64,000 nucleotides of DNA from DATEDA01 sp963754305 (GTDB taxonomy: Bacteria; Pseudomonadota; Gammaproteobacteria; Burkholderiales; SG8-39). The stretch spans positions 248,001 to 312,000 of the forward strand of contig CAVWFR010000051.1 of the NCBI GenBank assembly GCA_963754305.1, written 5' to 3'. This document shows, piece by piece, positions 52,008-61,126 of the stretch (position 1 is its first letter; every line of letters starts with the position of its first letter). The position numbers were made by a program, and so were the translations under genes. A model generated the notes under the pieces. That model saw nothing but the letters and a program-made list of their open reading frames with translations. It searched no databases and was not told the origin of the DNA.

Positions 52008-52820
52008 ATGTCGAACCCTTCGGCAGAGATCTACTCGCAGCTGGCCAATCCGGCCTTCGAAGCGGAGCTGGGCGCGCGCACGGCCGCCCGGGACGCGGCT
52101 TTCCTCGTGCCGCATCTGCGTCCGGGCATGCATTTGCTCGACGTGGGTTGCGGTCCCGGATCCATCACCGTGGGTCTCGCCGAGGTCGTGGCCCCCGGCC
52201 GCGCGGTCGGCATCGACATCCAGTCCGCGCTGGTCGAGCAGGCGCGGGCGAGAGCGGCGGCGCGCGGGATGGCAACCGCACGCTTCGAAGTCGCGGACCT
52301 CCATCGGCTGCCTTTTCCGGAGGCTTCGTTCGACGCGGTCTTCGCGAATGGGGTCCTGATGCATCTGCGCGAGCCGGCGCGGGCGCTCGCGGAGCTGCGT
52401 CGCGTGCTGCGCCCCGGCGGCATCGCCGGCGTGCGAGATCCGGATTTCGCCACGACTCTCTACGCTCCCATGACGCCGCTGCTGGAGCAGTGGCTCGCCC
52501 TGCGGGTGCGGGTCAGGCGGCACAACGGCGGCGACCCGTTCTTGAGTCGCCACTATCGCCGATTGCTGCTTGAAGCCGGCTTCGCGCGAGCCGAGGCCAG
52601 CGCGTCCGTCGACAGCGCGGGGGCGCAGGGGGAGACTCGCCGCCACGCCGCTTTCCTCAAGGCGCAACTTCAGGGAATCGTCCGGACGGCGGCGGCGCAA
52701 GGATGGATGGATCAGGCGGCGGTGGACGCGGCGGCGGCCGAGATCGACGCGTGGGCGCAGCGGCCGGACGCGTTTTTCGCGATGACGTGGTGCCAGGCCG
52801 TCGGCTGGGCGGGCAACTGA
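52008..52820 (+). CDS. Class I SAM-dependent methyltransferase
   Basis: A 270-residue methyltransferase of the UbiE/COQ5-like class. SAM motif I is HLLDVGCGPGSITVGLA near residue 44; then VGIDIQSALVEQAR, FEVADLHRLPFPEASFDAVFANGVLMHL and LRRVLRPGGIAGVRD. Substrate unknown. It may be co-transcribed with the upstream Bug gene (22-base gap). Confidence 0.88.
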   Translation: MSNPSAEIYSQLANPAFEAELGARTAARDAAFLVPHLRPGMHLLDVGCGPGSITVGLAEVVAPGRAVGIDIQSALVEQARARAAARGMATARFEVADLHRLPFPEASFDAVFANGVLMHLREPARALAELRRVLRPGGIAGVRDPDFATTLYAPMTPLLEQWLALRVRVRRHNGGDPFLSRHYRRLLLEAGFARAEASASVDSAGAQGETRRHAAFLKAQLQGIVRTAAAQGWMDQAAVDAAAAEIDAWAQRPDAFFAMTWCQAVGWAGN

Positions 52821-52966
52821 CAGGATGCGGGAAGCTGCTCAGTACGTTGCGCCAAAGGCGCGGCGGGGGAAAGAGCACATTTCAGGGATCCGCTGCACGC
52901 CGAGTTCACGCGCTTACGGATAGGCAAGTCCAGGACGCTCGTCACTGACGTGCGACTGCTGCGAGG

Positions 52967-53656
52967 CTAGCGCAGCGAGCTGAAGACCTTCTTTGCGACG
53001 CTCGTCGCCGCGCCCATCGGGTCCTTCCGGATCGAGCGCTCCTGCTCCGCGATGATGATGAAGAGCCCGTCGAGCGCCTTACGGGTCACGTAGACGTCGA
53101 GGTTCGAGTCGTCCTTGCTGATCAGGCCGTATTGCGCGGCCTGCCCGGCGAGACTGTTGTACTGCTGCGCGAGCTGGACTTTCTCCGTCGACTGTTTGAC
53201 GATCGGCAGGAAACGCTGCGTCAGCGCTTCGTTCGTCGTGCGCTTGAAGTATTGCGTGGCCGCATCGTCGGGTCCGGTGAGGATGCCTTTCGCGTCGGAG
53301 ACCGACATGCTCTTCACCGAGCTGACGAGGAGCGGCGTCGCCTCCTTCACCGCCATCTCCGCGGCGCGGTTCATGCTGGTGACCAGCTCGTCCGCCTGCC
53401 GCCCCATGCCGATCATTCGCATCCCGCTCTCCACGCGCTTGATCGAGTCGGGCAGCGGGATCTTGACCTTGCTGTTGCCGAGGAAGCCGTCAGGGGCGGA
53501 CAGCTGCGACACTGCCTTGCCTGACCCCTGGACGAGCGCGTCCTTCAGCCCCTGCACCGCGTCCTGGTTGCTGATGCTCGCCAGGCTCTGCGCGGCGGCG
53601 TCGCTGCAGATGACAAGCCCGGCGAGAACGCCGAGAATCGCGGCTTTCGAGTGCAT
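52967..53656 (-). CDS. DUF4197 periplasmic protein
   Basis: A 229-residue protein with a signal peptide (MHSKAAILGVLAGLVICSDAAAQS) and the DUF4197 core: QDAVQGLKDALVQGSGKAVSQLS, GFLGNSKVKIPLPDSIKRVE, DAKGILTGPDDAATQYFKRTT and VTRKALDGLFIIIAEQERSIRKDP. Function unknown. The ATG at 53656 is preferred over an in-frame GTG at 53686 because it directly precedes the signal peptide. It is divergent from a TlpA gene with only 17 bases between starts. Confidence 0.87.
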   Translation of the reverse strand: MHSKAAILGVLAGLVICSDAAAQSLASISNQDAVQGLKDALVQGSGKAVSQLSAPDGFLGNSKVKIPLPDSIKRVESGMRMIGMGRQADELVTSMNRAAEMAVKEATPLLVSSVKSMSVSDAKGILTGPDDAATQYFKRTTNEALTQRFLPIVKQSTEKVQLAQQYNSLAGQAAQYGLISKDDSNLDVYVTRKALDGLFIIIAEQERSIRKDPMGAATSVAKKVFSSLR

Positions 53657-53673
53657 CGGTCCCACCCCCGGGA

Positions 53674-54198
53674 ATGACAACGGCAAGTCGCGTCATTATC
53701 GCCGCAGTTGCCGCCGCCGCGGTAGGCCTCGCGGCCTTTCTCGCGCTCGGTCGCGCGGCGCCCGCGCCGGCACGCGTGCTTGCACCCGACGTGAGCTTCA
53801 GTACGCTGCAGGGCGAGCGGTTCTCCACCGCGGCCCTGCGCGGAAGGGTCGTCCTGGTCAATTTCTGGGCGACCTCCTGCGTCACCTGCGTGCGGGAGAT
53901 GCCGAAGCTCGTCGAGACTTATCGCAAGCACCGCGACCGGGGCTTCGAAACCGTCGCGGTCGCGATGCGCTACGACCCGCCGAACTACGTGATCCACTAT
54001 GCGGAGACGAACGCGCTGCCGTTCAAGGTCGCGCTCGACCCCGTGGGCGATATCGCGCGGCAGTTCGGCGACGTGCGGCTGACGCCGACGACTTTCGTGA
54101 TCGATCGGCGCGGCATGATCGTGAAGCGTTACGTCGGCGAGCCCGACTTCGCGGAGCTGGACGCGCTGATCGAGGCGAAGCTCGCCGAGGACGGGTGA
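53674..54198 (+). CDS. TlpA/ResA-like thiol-disulfide oxidoreductase
   Basis: A 174-residue membrane-anchored thioredoxin-fold protein. The N-terminal segment (residues 7-27) is hydrophobic; the active site is C69-V-T-C72 in NFWATSCVTCVREMP; the cis-Pro loop is LTPTTFVID. It would reduce periplasmic disulfides, for example in cytochrome c maturation, facing the periplasm. The CVTC dipeptide is less common than CPPC. The start is within 17 bases of the divergent DUF4197 start. Confidence 0.88.
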   Translation: MTTASRVIIAAVAAAAVGLAAFLALGRAAPAPARVLAPDVSFSTLQGERFSTAALRGRVVLVNFWATSCVTCVREMPKLVETYRKHRDRGFETVAVAMRYDPPNYVIHYAETNALPFKVALDPVGDIARQFGDVRLTPTTFVIDRRGMIVKRYVGEPDFAELDALIEAKLAEDG

Positions 54199-54256
54199 GC
54201 TAGGGCGGAAGCCGGACGGCGGGAGCACTGCCGGGGCTTCGCCCCCAACAGACTGG

Positions 54257-54276
54257 ATCCCGACTTGCGTCGGGAT
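54257..54276. repeat. Single copy of the ATCCCGAC-type hairpin
   Basis: ATCCCGAC-TTGC-GTCGGGAT is an 8-bp perfect stem with a 4-base loop, the same stem as the first unit at 16918. It lies between the two convergent TlpA-like genes and might also serve as a transcription barrier. Confidence 0.6.
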
Positions 54277-54297
54277 GGCGGTGCGCTTACGCGGCCG

Positions 54298-54843
54298 TCA
54301 CTTCTTCGCGACGCGCGCGGCCGGCGCCTCCTCGGCGAGCAGGGGTCGCAAGAGCGCTTCGAGCTTCTCCGGGCCGACCGTGCCCGCGATACGGTGCCGC
54401 AGTATCCCGTGGCGGTCGACGATGTAGAACATCGGCGTCGTGCTGACGCGCCCGTAGTGCGCGAAGAAGGCGTCGCTCCGCATCGCCACCGGGAACGAAT
54501 AACCGCGTTTGCCCCAGAACTCGCGCACCTCGGCCGAGTTCTCGTCGATCGCGAGCGCGACGATCTCCAGGCCCTTTTCGCGGTAGTCGCGGTACACCCG
54601 CTGGACCTCTGGCAGCTCCATGCGCGCGGCGGGGCTCCAGGTCGCCCAGATCACGTTTACAACCACCCTCCCGCGCAGCTCCTTCGCCTTGAGCAGCTTG
54701 CCGTTCAGGAGTCGCACGTCGAGCTCCGGCGCCTGGCGGTCGATCTGCGCGAGCTCGGTCGCCGGGGAGGACGCCGCGCAGAGCGCGGCAAATACCGCGA
54801 CCGCGAACTGCACCGCGCCGCGGGACGTGGAAGCAGACGCCAT
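54298..54843 (-). CDS. TlpA-like protein lacking the active-site cysteines
   Basis: A 181-residue secreted thioredoxin-fold protein with a signal peptide (residues about 8-29). The conserved WATWCPPC region reads WATWSPAARMELP: both catalytic cysteines are gone (S70 and A73). The rest of the fold is well kept (LRGRVVVNVIWATW, GLEIVALAIDENSAEVREFW, TTPMFYIVDRHG with cis-Pro). The bases encode AGC and GCG at these positions, so the change is not a frameshift. It cannot act as a dithiol redox enzyme; a chaperone or heme/metal-binding role is possible. It lies 35 bases upstream of lipA. Confidence 0.85.
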   Translation of the reverse strand: MASASTSRGAVQFAVAVFAALCAASSPATELAQIDRQAPELDVRLLNGKLLKAKELRGRVVVNVIWATWSPAARMELPEVQRVYRDYREKGLEIVALAIDENSAEVREFWGKRGYSFPVAMRSDAFFAHYGRVSTTPMFYIVDRHGILRHRIAGTVGPEKLEALLRPLLAEEAPAARVAKK

Positions 54844-54878
54844 CTTCCGGATCTCCTCCGTGGCCTCGCCGGCTGCCG

Positions 54879-55835
54879 CTACACCACGCCCGCCCGATGC
54901 GCCTGCTGGTCGGCGTGGTAGCTCGAACGAACCATCGGCCCGACCGCGGCGTGGCTGAAGCCGAGCGAGCGCGCCTCACGCTCGAACATCGCGAACGTCT
55001 CCAGCGGCGGATAGCGCAGGACCGGCAGGTGACTCGATGACGGCGCGAGATACTGGCCGATCGTCAGCATGTCCACGGCGTGGGCGCGCAGGTCGCGCAT
55101 TACTTGCACGATCTCGTCGTCGGTCTCGCCGAGGCCGACCATCAGCCCCGACTTGGTCGGCACCGACGGATGCTGCACCTTGAACGCCTGGAGGAGCCGC
55201 AGCGAGTGCGCGTAGTCGGCACCCGGACGCGCCAGCTTGTAGAGTCGTGGAACGGTTTCGAGGTTGTGGTTCATCACGTCCGGGAGCGCAGGCGCGAGCG
55301 CAGCGAGCGCCGGATCCAGCCGCCCGCGAAAATCGGGCACCAACACTTCGATCCGCGTTTGCGGCGAATGTTCCCGGACCGCGCGGATGCAGGCGGCGAA
55401 ATGTCCCGCGCCTCCGTCGCGAAGATCGTCTCGGTCCACGCTGGTGATCACGACGTAGCCGAGCCGGAGCCGGGCGACGGCCTGCGCGAGGTGCAGCGGC
55501 TCGTCCGGATCGGCCGGCTTCGGCCGGCCGTGCGCGACGTCGCAGAACGGACAGCGGCGCGTGCACAGGTCGCCGAGGATCATGAATGTTGCGGTGCCCT
55601 TGCCGAAGCACTCGCCGATGTTGGGGCAGGCGGCCTCTTCGCAGACCGTGTGGAGCCGCGCTTCGCGCAGGATCTGCTTGATCTCGTGGAACCGGCTACC
55701 GGGACCAGGTGCTTTGACGCGGATCCACGCGGGCTTCGGGAGCCGCTCCGCCGGCACGATCGGGATCGGATTGCGCGCGGTCTTTGCCGCGCCGCGCTGC
55801 TTGGCGACGGGGTGCTGATCGGTGTGCGAGGACAT
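54879..55835 (-). CDS. lipA: Lipoyl synthase
   Basis: A 318-residue radical-SAM enzyme that inserts two sulfurs into octanoyl chains on lipoyl domains. The auxiliary cluster cysteines are C65, C70 and C76 (CEEAACPNIGEC); the radical-SAM cluster is C91-x3-C95-x2-C98 (CTRRCPFC). Also VITSVDRDDLRDGGAGHFAACI and the terminal RSSY motif with its Ser ligand (VRSSYHA). It is downstream of lipB on the same strand with a 52-base gap. Confidence 0.96.
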   Translation of the reverse strand: MSSHTDQHPVAKQRGAAKTARNPIPIVPAERLPKPAWIRVKAPGPGSRFHEIKQILREARLHTVCEEAACPNIGECFGKGTATFMILGDLCTRRCPFCDVAHGRPKPADPDEPLHLAQAVARLRLGYVVITSVDRDDLRDGGAGHFAACIRAVREHSPQTRIEVLVPDFRGRLDPALAALAPALPDVMNHNLETVPRLYKLARPGADYAHSLRLLQAFKVQHPSVPTKSGLMVGLGETDDEIVQVMRDLRAHAVDMLTIGQYLAPSSSHLPVLRYPPLETFAMFEREARSLGFSHAAVGPMVRSSYHADQQAHRAGVV

Positions 55836-55887
55836 AGGTGGCGGGGACTCGATGGCGGAACGCGATGGGGCAATCGCTGGCTGCGGA

Positions 55888-56595
55888 TTATGCCTCGGGA
55901 TGCAGCAGCGTCTGCAACCGCACCGCGAGCGAGTCGGCGACGGTTCCGACCGGCTCGCGGACGCCCAGATCGGCGAGCTGGGTCACCTCGAGCCCCGCGT
56001 AGCCGCACGGGTTGATGTCGCGGAACGGCGCGAGGTCCATATCGACGTTGAGGGCGAGGCCATGGTAGCTCCGACCGTTGCGCACGCGCAGGCCAAGCGC
56101 CGCGATCTTGGCTCCCGCGACGTACACCCCCGGCGCGCCGTCGCGGCGCGCAGCGTCGATGCCGTACGCCGCGAGCACGTCGATCGCCGCCCGCTCGAGC
56201 GAGCGTACGAGCTGCCTGACCGCGAGCCCGCGGCGCCGCAGGTCGAGCAGCGCGTAGGCAACGAGCTGCCCCGGGCCGTGGTAGGTGATCTGGCCGCCGC
56301 GGTCCACGCGCTCTACGGGGATCGTCGTCGCCCGCAGGAGATGCTCGTCCTTGCCCGCCTGCCCCAGCGTGTAGACGGGCTCGTGCTCGAGGAGCCATAG
56401 CTCGTCGTCGGTCGCCGCGGTCCGCGCGGCAGTGAGCCGGCGCATTTCGTCGTAGGCAACCCGATAGGGCGTGAGCCCGAGGCGCCTCACCACCAATCCG
56501 GAGGCACGCGGCGAGCGAGAAGCGGCGTGGGGAGGATCGAAGGCGGTACCCACCGCCGCACCCTCTGGCCGGTGCCCACTTCCCGCGTGCTGCAT
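55888..56595 (-). CDS. lipB: Octanoyl-(ACP):protein N-octanoyltransferase
   Basis: A 235-residue transferase for the first step of lipoate attachment. Landmarks are ELWLLEHEPVYTLGQAG, GGQITYHGPGQLVAY, GAKIAALGLR with catalytic K163, SYHGLALNV and acyl-Cys C197 in DINPCGY. The N-terminal 30 residues exceed the family norm. I kept the ATG at 56595 because it overlaps the ybeD stop (TGATG), which implies coupling; an internal start closer to residue 34 is possible. Confidence 0.93.
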   Translation of the reverse strand: MQHAGSGHRPEGAAVGTAFDPPHAASRSPRASGLVVRRLGLTPYRVAYDEMRRLTAARTAATDDELWLLEHEPVYTLGQAGKDEHLLRATTIPVERVDRGGQITYHGPGQLVAYALLDLRRRGLAVRQLVRSLERAAIDVLAAYGIDAARRDGAPGVYVAGAKIAALGLRVRNGRSYHGLALNVDMDLAPFRDINPCGYAGLEVTQLADLGVREPVGTVADSLAVRLQTLLHPEA

Positions 56596-56867
56596 CACAG
56601 CACCATCGTGACCATCGGGTGATCGCACAGCTCGCGATAGAGCCCGTCGAGCTGCTCGCGCGAGGTGGCGCGGATCGTCAGCGTCAACGACAGATACGTC
56701 GCCTCGCGGCTCGCGCGCATCTCCAGCGTCGCCGCGTCGAAGTCCGGCGCGTGGCGCTTCACGACTTCGACGATCGTCTGCGCGAAGGCCGACTGCCGCT
56801 TGCCGAGGACTTTGATCGGGAAGTCGCAGGGAAACGCGAGCAGCGACCGAGTCTCGGTCTCAGGCAT
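56595..56867 (-). CDS. ybeD: YbeD/DUF493 family protein
   Basis: A 90-residue ACT-like small protein: LLAFPCDFPIKVLGK, FAQTIVEVVKRHAP and YLSLTLTIRATSREQLDGLYREL. It is usually adjacent to lipB and may regulate lipoate or D-alanine metabolism; its role is unproven. It starts inside the end of the aminotransferase gene (8-base overlap). Confidence 0.9.
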   Translation of the reverse strand: MPETETRSLLAFPCDFPIKVLGKRQSAFAQTIVEVVKRHAPDFDAATLEMRASREATYLSLTLTIRATSREQLDGLYRELCDHPMVTMVL

Positions 56868-57726
56868 GCGCCGCAGCCCGTGATCGCGCCTTGTAGTCCT
56901 GAAAGAGCCGGTGCATGCGGGTGTACACGGGGCCGGGTTTGCCGCCGCCGACCGGGCGGCCGTCGATGCGCGTGATCGGCAGCACCTCGCGCGACGATGA
57001 GGAGAGCCAGACCTCGTCGGCATCGAGCAGCTCGGCCGCCGCGATCGGCCGCACATCGACCGGCAGGCCGTTCGCGCGCGCGAGCTCGAGCACGAGATCG
57101 TAGGTGATCCCGGGCAGGATCAGGTGGTCCTTCGGCGGGTTTACGATCGTGCCGTTCTTGACCAGGAAGACGTTGCAGGTCGAGGCCTCGGTGAGGTTGC
57201 CGTCGCGCACGAGCAGGGTCTCGACCGCGCCGGCGTCCTCGGCCTCCTGCTTGAGGAGGCAGTTGGCAAGCAGCGATACCGACTTGATGTCGCAGCGTTG
57301 CCACCGGAAATCCTCGCGCGTCACTACCGCAACGCCTTGCTCGCGCTGCTCCGGGGTCGGCGTCTTCAGCGGGTTGGCCATGACGAACACGGTGGGGGTA
57401 ACCGGAGCCTTGGGGAACTCCTGCGTGCGCGGCGCGGCGCCGCGCGTCACCTGGAGATAGACTGCCTGATCATCCCAGGGGTTCCGGGCGACGACCGTCT
57501 CGAGCAGCTTCGTCCAGCCCGCCGCGTCATGCGGATTCGCGATGCGAACCTCGCGGAGGCTGTATGCGAGCCGCGCGAGATGCTCCGGCAACCGGAAGAG
57601 CGCGCGCGCGTAGGCCGGAATCACCTCGTACACGCCGTCCCCGAAAATGAAGCCGCGGTCGAGGACCGGGATCTTCGCGTCCGCGAGCGGCATGAGCTCG
57701 CCGTTCAGGTGGCAGATCTGCTGCAT
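56860..57726 (-). CDS. dat: D-amino-acid aminotransferase
   Basis: A 288-residue fold-type IV PLP enzyme. It starts MQQICHLNGELMPLADAKIPVLDRGFIFGDGVYEV; the Schiff-base Lys is K148 in RCDIKSVSLLANCLLKQEA; the phosphate-binding loop region is EASTCNVFLV. It probably supplies D-alanine or D-glutamate for peptidoglycan, consistent with its position between dacC and ybeD. The branched-chain aminotransferase relative is less likely because of length and the NLTEAST context. Confidence 0.9.
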   Translation of the reverse strand: MQQICHLNGELMPLADAKIPVLDRGFIFGDGVYEVIPAYARALFRLPEHLARLAYSLREVRIANPHDAAGWTKLLETVVARNPWDDQAVYLQVTRGAAPRTQEFPKAPVTPTVFVMANPLKTPTPEQREQGVAVVTREDFRWQRCDIKSVSLLANCLLKQEAEDAGAVETLLVRDGNLTEASTCNVFLVKNGTIVNPPKDHLILPGITYDLVLELARANGLPVDVRPIAAAELLDADEVWLSSSSREVLPITRIDGRPVGGGKPGPVYTRMHRLFQDYKARSRAAAHA

Positions 57727-57737
57727 CGCTCGCCTCC

Positions 57738-58865
57738 TTACTGGTTCTTGAACCAAAGCCGCATGCTGTCCCACGTCCGTCCGACCAGCCCCGCGACCGG
57801 TACGCTCTCCAGCGCCACTACCGGATACTCGGCGAGCTGCTTCCCGTCGAGGACGATACGCACGACGCCCACCTTCTGCCCGGCGCTCACCGGCGCGACG
57901 AGCGGCTGTACGCTCACGAAGTCGGCCTTCAGCTTCTGTGCCTCGCCGCGCGGCAGGACGAGGTCCAGGTCGCGGTCCAGGCCCGCCTTGAGTGAATCGT
58001 GCGTCCCCTTCCAGACGCGCAGCGCGCCCAGCTCCTGCCCCTTCTCGTAGAGTCGCACGCTCTCGAAGAACTGGAAGCCGTAGTTCAGGAGCTTCTGGCT
58101 CTCCTGCGCGCGCGCGCTGTCGGAGTTGGTCCCGAGCACGACCGACACGAGCCGTCGCGAGTCCCGCTTCGCCGACGCGATCAGGCAGTAGCCGGCGGTT
58201 TCGGTATACCCGGTCTTCACGCCGTCGACGTGCGGATCGAGCCACAGCAGCCGGTTGCGGTTCTGCTGGGTGATGTTGCCGTAGCGGTATTCCCGCGTCG
58301 CGTAAAGCGTGTAGTACTCGGGAAAGTCGCGGATCAGCGCCGCGGCGAGCACCGCGAGATCGCGCGCGGTCGAATAGTGTTTCGGATCGGGCCAGCCGCT
58401 CGCGTTGGTGAACTGCGTGTCCTTGAGCCCGAGGCGCTGCGCCTCGCCGTTCATCAGCGTCGCGAACGCATCTTCGGAGCCGCCGACCAGCTCGGCGAGC
58501 GCGACCGTGGCATCGTTCCCCGATTGCACGATCATCCCCCGCAACAGCTCGTCGACCGTTACCGGCTTCCGCGGTTCGATGAACATGCGCGCGCCGCCGG
58601 ACTTCCACGCGCGCTTGGAGACGGTCACACTCTGCTCGGGGGAGATCGCCTTCTTCCGCAGCGCGTCGAACGCCAGATACGCTGTCATCAGCTTCGTCAG
58701 CGAAGCGGGCTCGACGCGCTCGCTCGCGTTGTGCGAGGCGAGCGTCTGACCGCTCGCATAGTCGACGAGGAGCCAGGCGCGTGCGGCGACCTGCGGCGGC
58801 GGGGGCGCATCGGCGGCGGCCAGAAGCGGCAGGGCGAGGACGAGCGCGAGGAGCTGACGGAGCAT
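57738..58865 (-). CDS. dacC: D-alanyl-D-alanine carboxypeptidase (DacC-type PBP5/6)
   Basis: A 375-residue low-molecular-mass PBP. Signal peptide to about residue 20; SxxK S55-x-x-K58 in ASLTKLM, SGN S115-G-N117 in QSGND, and K217-T-G in VKTGYT. The C-terminal beta domain and an amphipathic tail ending DSMRLWFKNQ anchor it to the membrane. It trims the terminal D-Ala of pentapeptides. It starts 11 bases upstream of the aminotransferase end-to-start gap and is preceded by a 197-base intergenic region. Confidence 0.93.
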   Translation of the reverse strand: MLRQLLALVLALPLLAAADAPPPPQVAARAWLLVDYASGQTLASHNASERVEPASLTKLMTAYLAFDALRKKAISPEQSVTVSKRAWKSGGARMFIEPRKPVTVDELLRGMIVQSGNDATVALAELVGGSEDAFATLMNGEAQRLGLKDTQFTNASGWPDPKHYSTARDLAVLAAALIRDFPEYYTLYATREYRYGNITQQNRNRLLWLDPHVDGVKTGYTETAGYCLIASAKRDSRRLVSVVLGTNSDSARAQESQKLLNYGFQFFESVRLYEKGQELGALRVWKGTHDSLKAGLDRDLDLVLPRGEAQKLKADFVSVQPLVAPVSAGQKVGVVRIVLDGKQLAEYPVVALESVPVAGLVGRTWDSMRLWFKNQ

Positions 58866-59062
58866 CGAGAGAAGGTGAGTTGCTGGAGGGAAGTTGCTCG
58901 AGGGAATTACGCGATCGATTATAACAAGGCGGTTTCTGGGTTTACGACACGGGATTGCGCCACGGCTCGCTTCCGCGCCCCCCGGATTGTGGGCGCATTT
59001 CACGATCTTTGACATGCGCGGGGTAGTTCCGGGCCAGCACGACTGAATCGAGCGGACGCCGC

Positions 59063-59995
59063 TCAGCGCACGACGACATGCGGCTTCACGTCGAGGGAAT
59101 CCCGCAGCTTCTCCACCATCGCGCTCGCTTCGGCGCGGGTCGGATACGGTCCGATATGCAGGCGGAAGAGTCCGTCCTTGCGATAGATCTCGATCGGCCG
59201 GTCGACGGATGCGAGCTCGAGGGCGAGTCGCGCCCGCATGCTTTCGGCGTTCTCCCGCGCCGAGAACGCCGCGAGCTGAATGAAGACGCCGCCCGGCTCG
59301 GCAGTCACCGCGACCTCGGCGGCCTGCGCATCGCCGGCGGGCACGGCGGGCGCGACGGCGACCTGCGTCTCTGCGCCCGGCACGATCGCATCGACCTCCA
59401 CCATCGCGCTGCCCTGCTCGACGTAGCCGAGCTTGTGCGCGGCGGTGTAGGAGAGATCGATGATCCGGCCGGCCCAGAACGGGCCGCGGTCGTTGATCCG
59501 GACGATCACGCTGCGTCCGTTCGCCACGCTGGTCACGCGAGCGTAGCTTGGAATCGGCAGTGTGGGGTGCGCGGCGGTCATCGCGTACATGTCGTAGGGT
59601 TCGCCGCTGGAAGTGCGCTGGCCGTGGAACTTGCGGCCGTACCAACTCGCGAGCCCGCGCTGCCGGAACTGGCGCACGCTGCGCTCGGGCACGTAGTCCT
59701 TCCCGAAGACGGCATAGGGATTGTTCGCGAAACGGCTCAGCGCCTCGACCCGCGGCTGCGCATCCGGAATCCGGTCGAGATCGGGCGGCGCGGCGTCGCC
59801 GGGCCCGTCGTCGAGGTAGTAGCCGCCGCCGCGGCGCGGCGGTGCGGGCGTCGGCACGGCGGCCGGCGCCTTGGCCTCGTGATCGACGGGTGGTGTACGC
59901 GGCGCGCTCGCGCATCCGGCGATCAAGGCCGAGGCGATCGCGCCGATCGCGACCGACCCTGGTGCTTCGCGCAGCCTCGGTGTCGAGCCGCTCAC
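59063..59995 (-). CDS. rlpA: Septal ring lytic transglycosylase RlpA (lipoprotein)
   Basis: A 310-residue outer-membrane lipoprotein: lipobox LIAGC with lipidated C28, a Pro-rich linker, the double-psi beta-barrel RlpA domain (GLASWYGRKFHGQRTSSGEPYD, VRINDRGPFWAGRIIDLS) and a C-terminal SPOR domain (VFIQLAAFSARENAESM, LHIGPYPTRAEA) that binds denuded septal glycan. The GTG at 59995 overlaps the rodA stop (GTGA), so the two are coupled. Confidence 0.92.
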   Translation of the reverse strand: MSGSTPRLREAPGSVAIGAIASALIAGCASAPRTPPVDHEAKAPAAVPTPAPPRRGGGYYLDDGPGDAAPPDLDRIPDAQPRVEALSRFANNPYAVFGKDYVPERSVRQFRQRGLASWYGRKFHGQRTSSGEPYDMYAMTAAHPTLPIPSYARVTSVANGRSVIVRINDRGPFWAGRIIDLSYTAAHKLGYVEQGSAMVEVDAIVPGAETQVAVAPAVPAGDAQAAEVAVTAEPGGVFIQLAAFSARENAESMRARLALELASVDRPIEIYRKDGLFRLHIGPYPTRAEASAMVEKLRDSLDVKPHVVVR

Positions 59996-61125
59996 GACCG
60001 GACGAGCTTGCGATGCTTGTGGACGCTCATCAGGATGCCGAGGCCGAGAAATAGCGTGACCAGCGCGGTTCCGCCGTAGGAGACGAGCGGCAGCGGCACG
60101 CCGACCACCGGCAGGATCCCGCTCACCATGCCCATGTTCACGAACGCGTAGGTGAAGAACGTGAGTGTGACCGCGCCGGCCAGCAGCCGCGCGAAGAACG
60201 TCGTCGCCCCGGCTGCGATCAACAGCCCGCGGGCGATCAGCGCGAGATAGAGCACGAGCAGCACGAGGTTGCCGACCAGCCCGAACTCCTCCGAGTACAC
60301 CGCGAAGATGAAGTCGGTAGAGCGCTCGGGCAGGAACTCCAGATGCGCCTGAGTACCGGCGAGCCAGCCTTTGCCGAACAGGCCCCCTGAGCCCACCGCG
60401 ATGGTCGACTGGATGATGTGGAAGCCGCGCCCGAGCGGATCGGTCGTCGGATCGAGCAGCGTGCACACACGCGCCTTCTGGTAAGCCTTCATCCCCGGCC
60501 AGACGACGTCGGGCTGGCAGAGCTGTGACTCGAGCAGGATGAGCGCGACGATGCCGACGACGCCGAGCGCGACGACCGGCACGATCAGCCGCCACGAGAG
60601 CCCGGCGAGAAAGATGACGAAGAACCCCGCCGCAGCCACCAGCAGCGCGGTGCCGAGATCCGGTTGCGCGGCAATCAGCAGCGTGGGTCCGCCGAGGATC
60701 GCGGCTGCCGCGACGTAGTCGCGCACCGTCACCACCGCCTCGCGCTTGTGGAAGTACCACGCGAGCATGAGCGGCATCGCGATCTTCATCATTTCCGAGG
60801 GCTGGAACCGTACGACGCCGACGTGCAGCCAGCGGCGCGCCCCGTTCGCGATCTCGCCGAACAGCGCCACTCCGACGAGAAGCAGAAGACCCACGGCGTA
60901 GATCGGCACCGCGAAGCGCATGAGCGTCTGCGGCGGAATCTGCGCGGCGATCCACATCGCGGCGAACGCGACCGCAATGTTGACGAGCTGGCCGTTCAGA
61001 CGCCCGGGGCTGTCGTAGGCCGCGCTGTAGAGCGTGAAGAGTCCCGCGGTGAGGATCAGCACGGCGAGCAGCACGAGCGTGCCGTCGAGGTTGGCGGCGA
61101 GCTTGTCCCAAAGCCTGGCGAACAC
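59992..61125 (-). CDS. rodA: Peptidoglycan glycosyltransferase RodA
   Basis: A 377-residue SEDS polymerase with about ten membrane segments. Motifs are GARRWLHVGVVRFQPSEMMKIAM, AAQPDLGTALLV (catalytic Asp region), FIFAVYSEEFGLVG and PLPLVSYGGTALV. It polymerises glycan in the elongasome with PBP2, whose gene ends one base upstream. Sometimes called mrdB. Confidence 0.95.
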   Translation of the reverse strand: MFARLWDKLAANLDGTLVLLAVLILTAGLFTLYSAAYDSPGRLNGQLVNIAVAFAAMWIAAQIPPQTLMRFAVPIYAVGLLLLVGVALFGEIANGARRWLHVGVVRFQPSEMMKIAMPLMLAWYFHKREAVVTVRDYVAAAAILGGPTLLIAAQPDLGTALLVAAAGFFVIFLAGLSWRLIVPVVALGVVGIVALILLESQLCQPDVVWPGMKAYQKARVCTLLDPTTDPLGRGFHIIQSTIAVGSGGLFGKGWLAGTQAHLEFLPERSTDFIFAVYSEEFGLVGNLVLLVLYLALIARGLLIAAGATTFFARLLAGAVTLTFFTYAFVNMGMVSGILPVVGVPLPLVSYGGTALVTLFLGLGILMSVHKHRKLVRS

Positions 61126-61126
61126 G

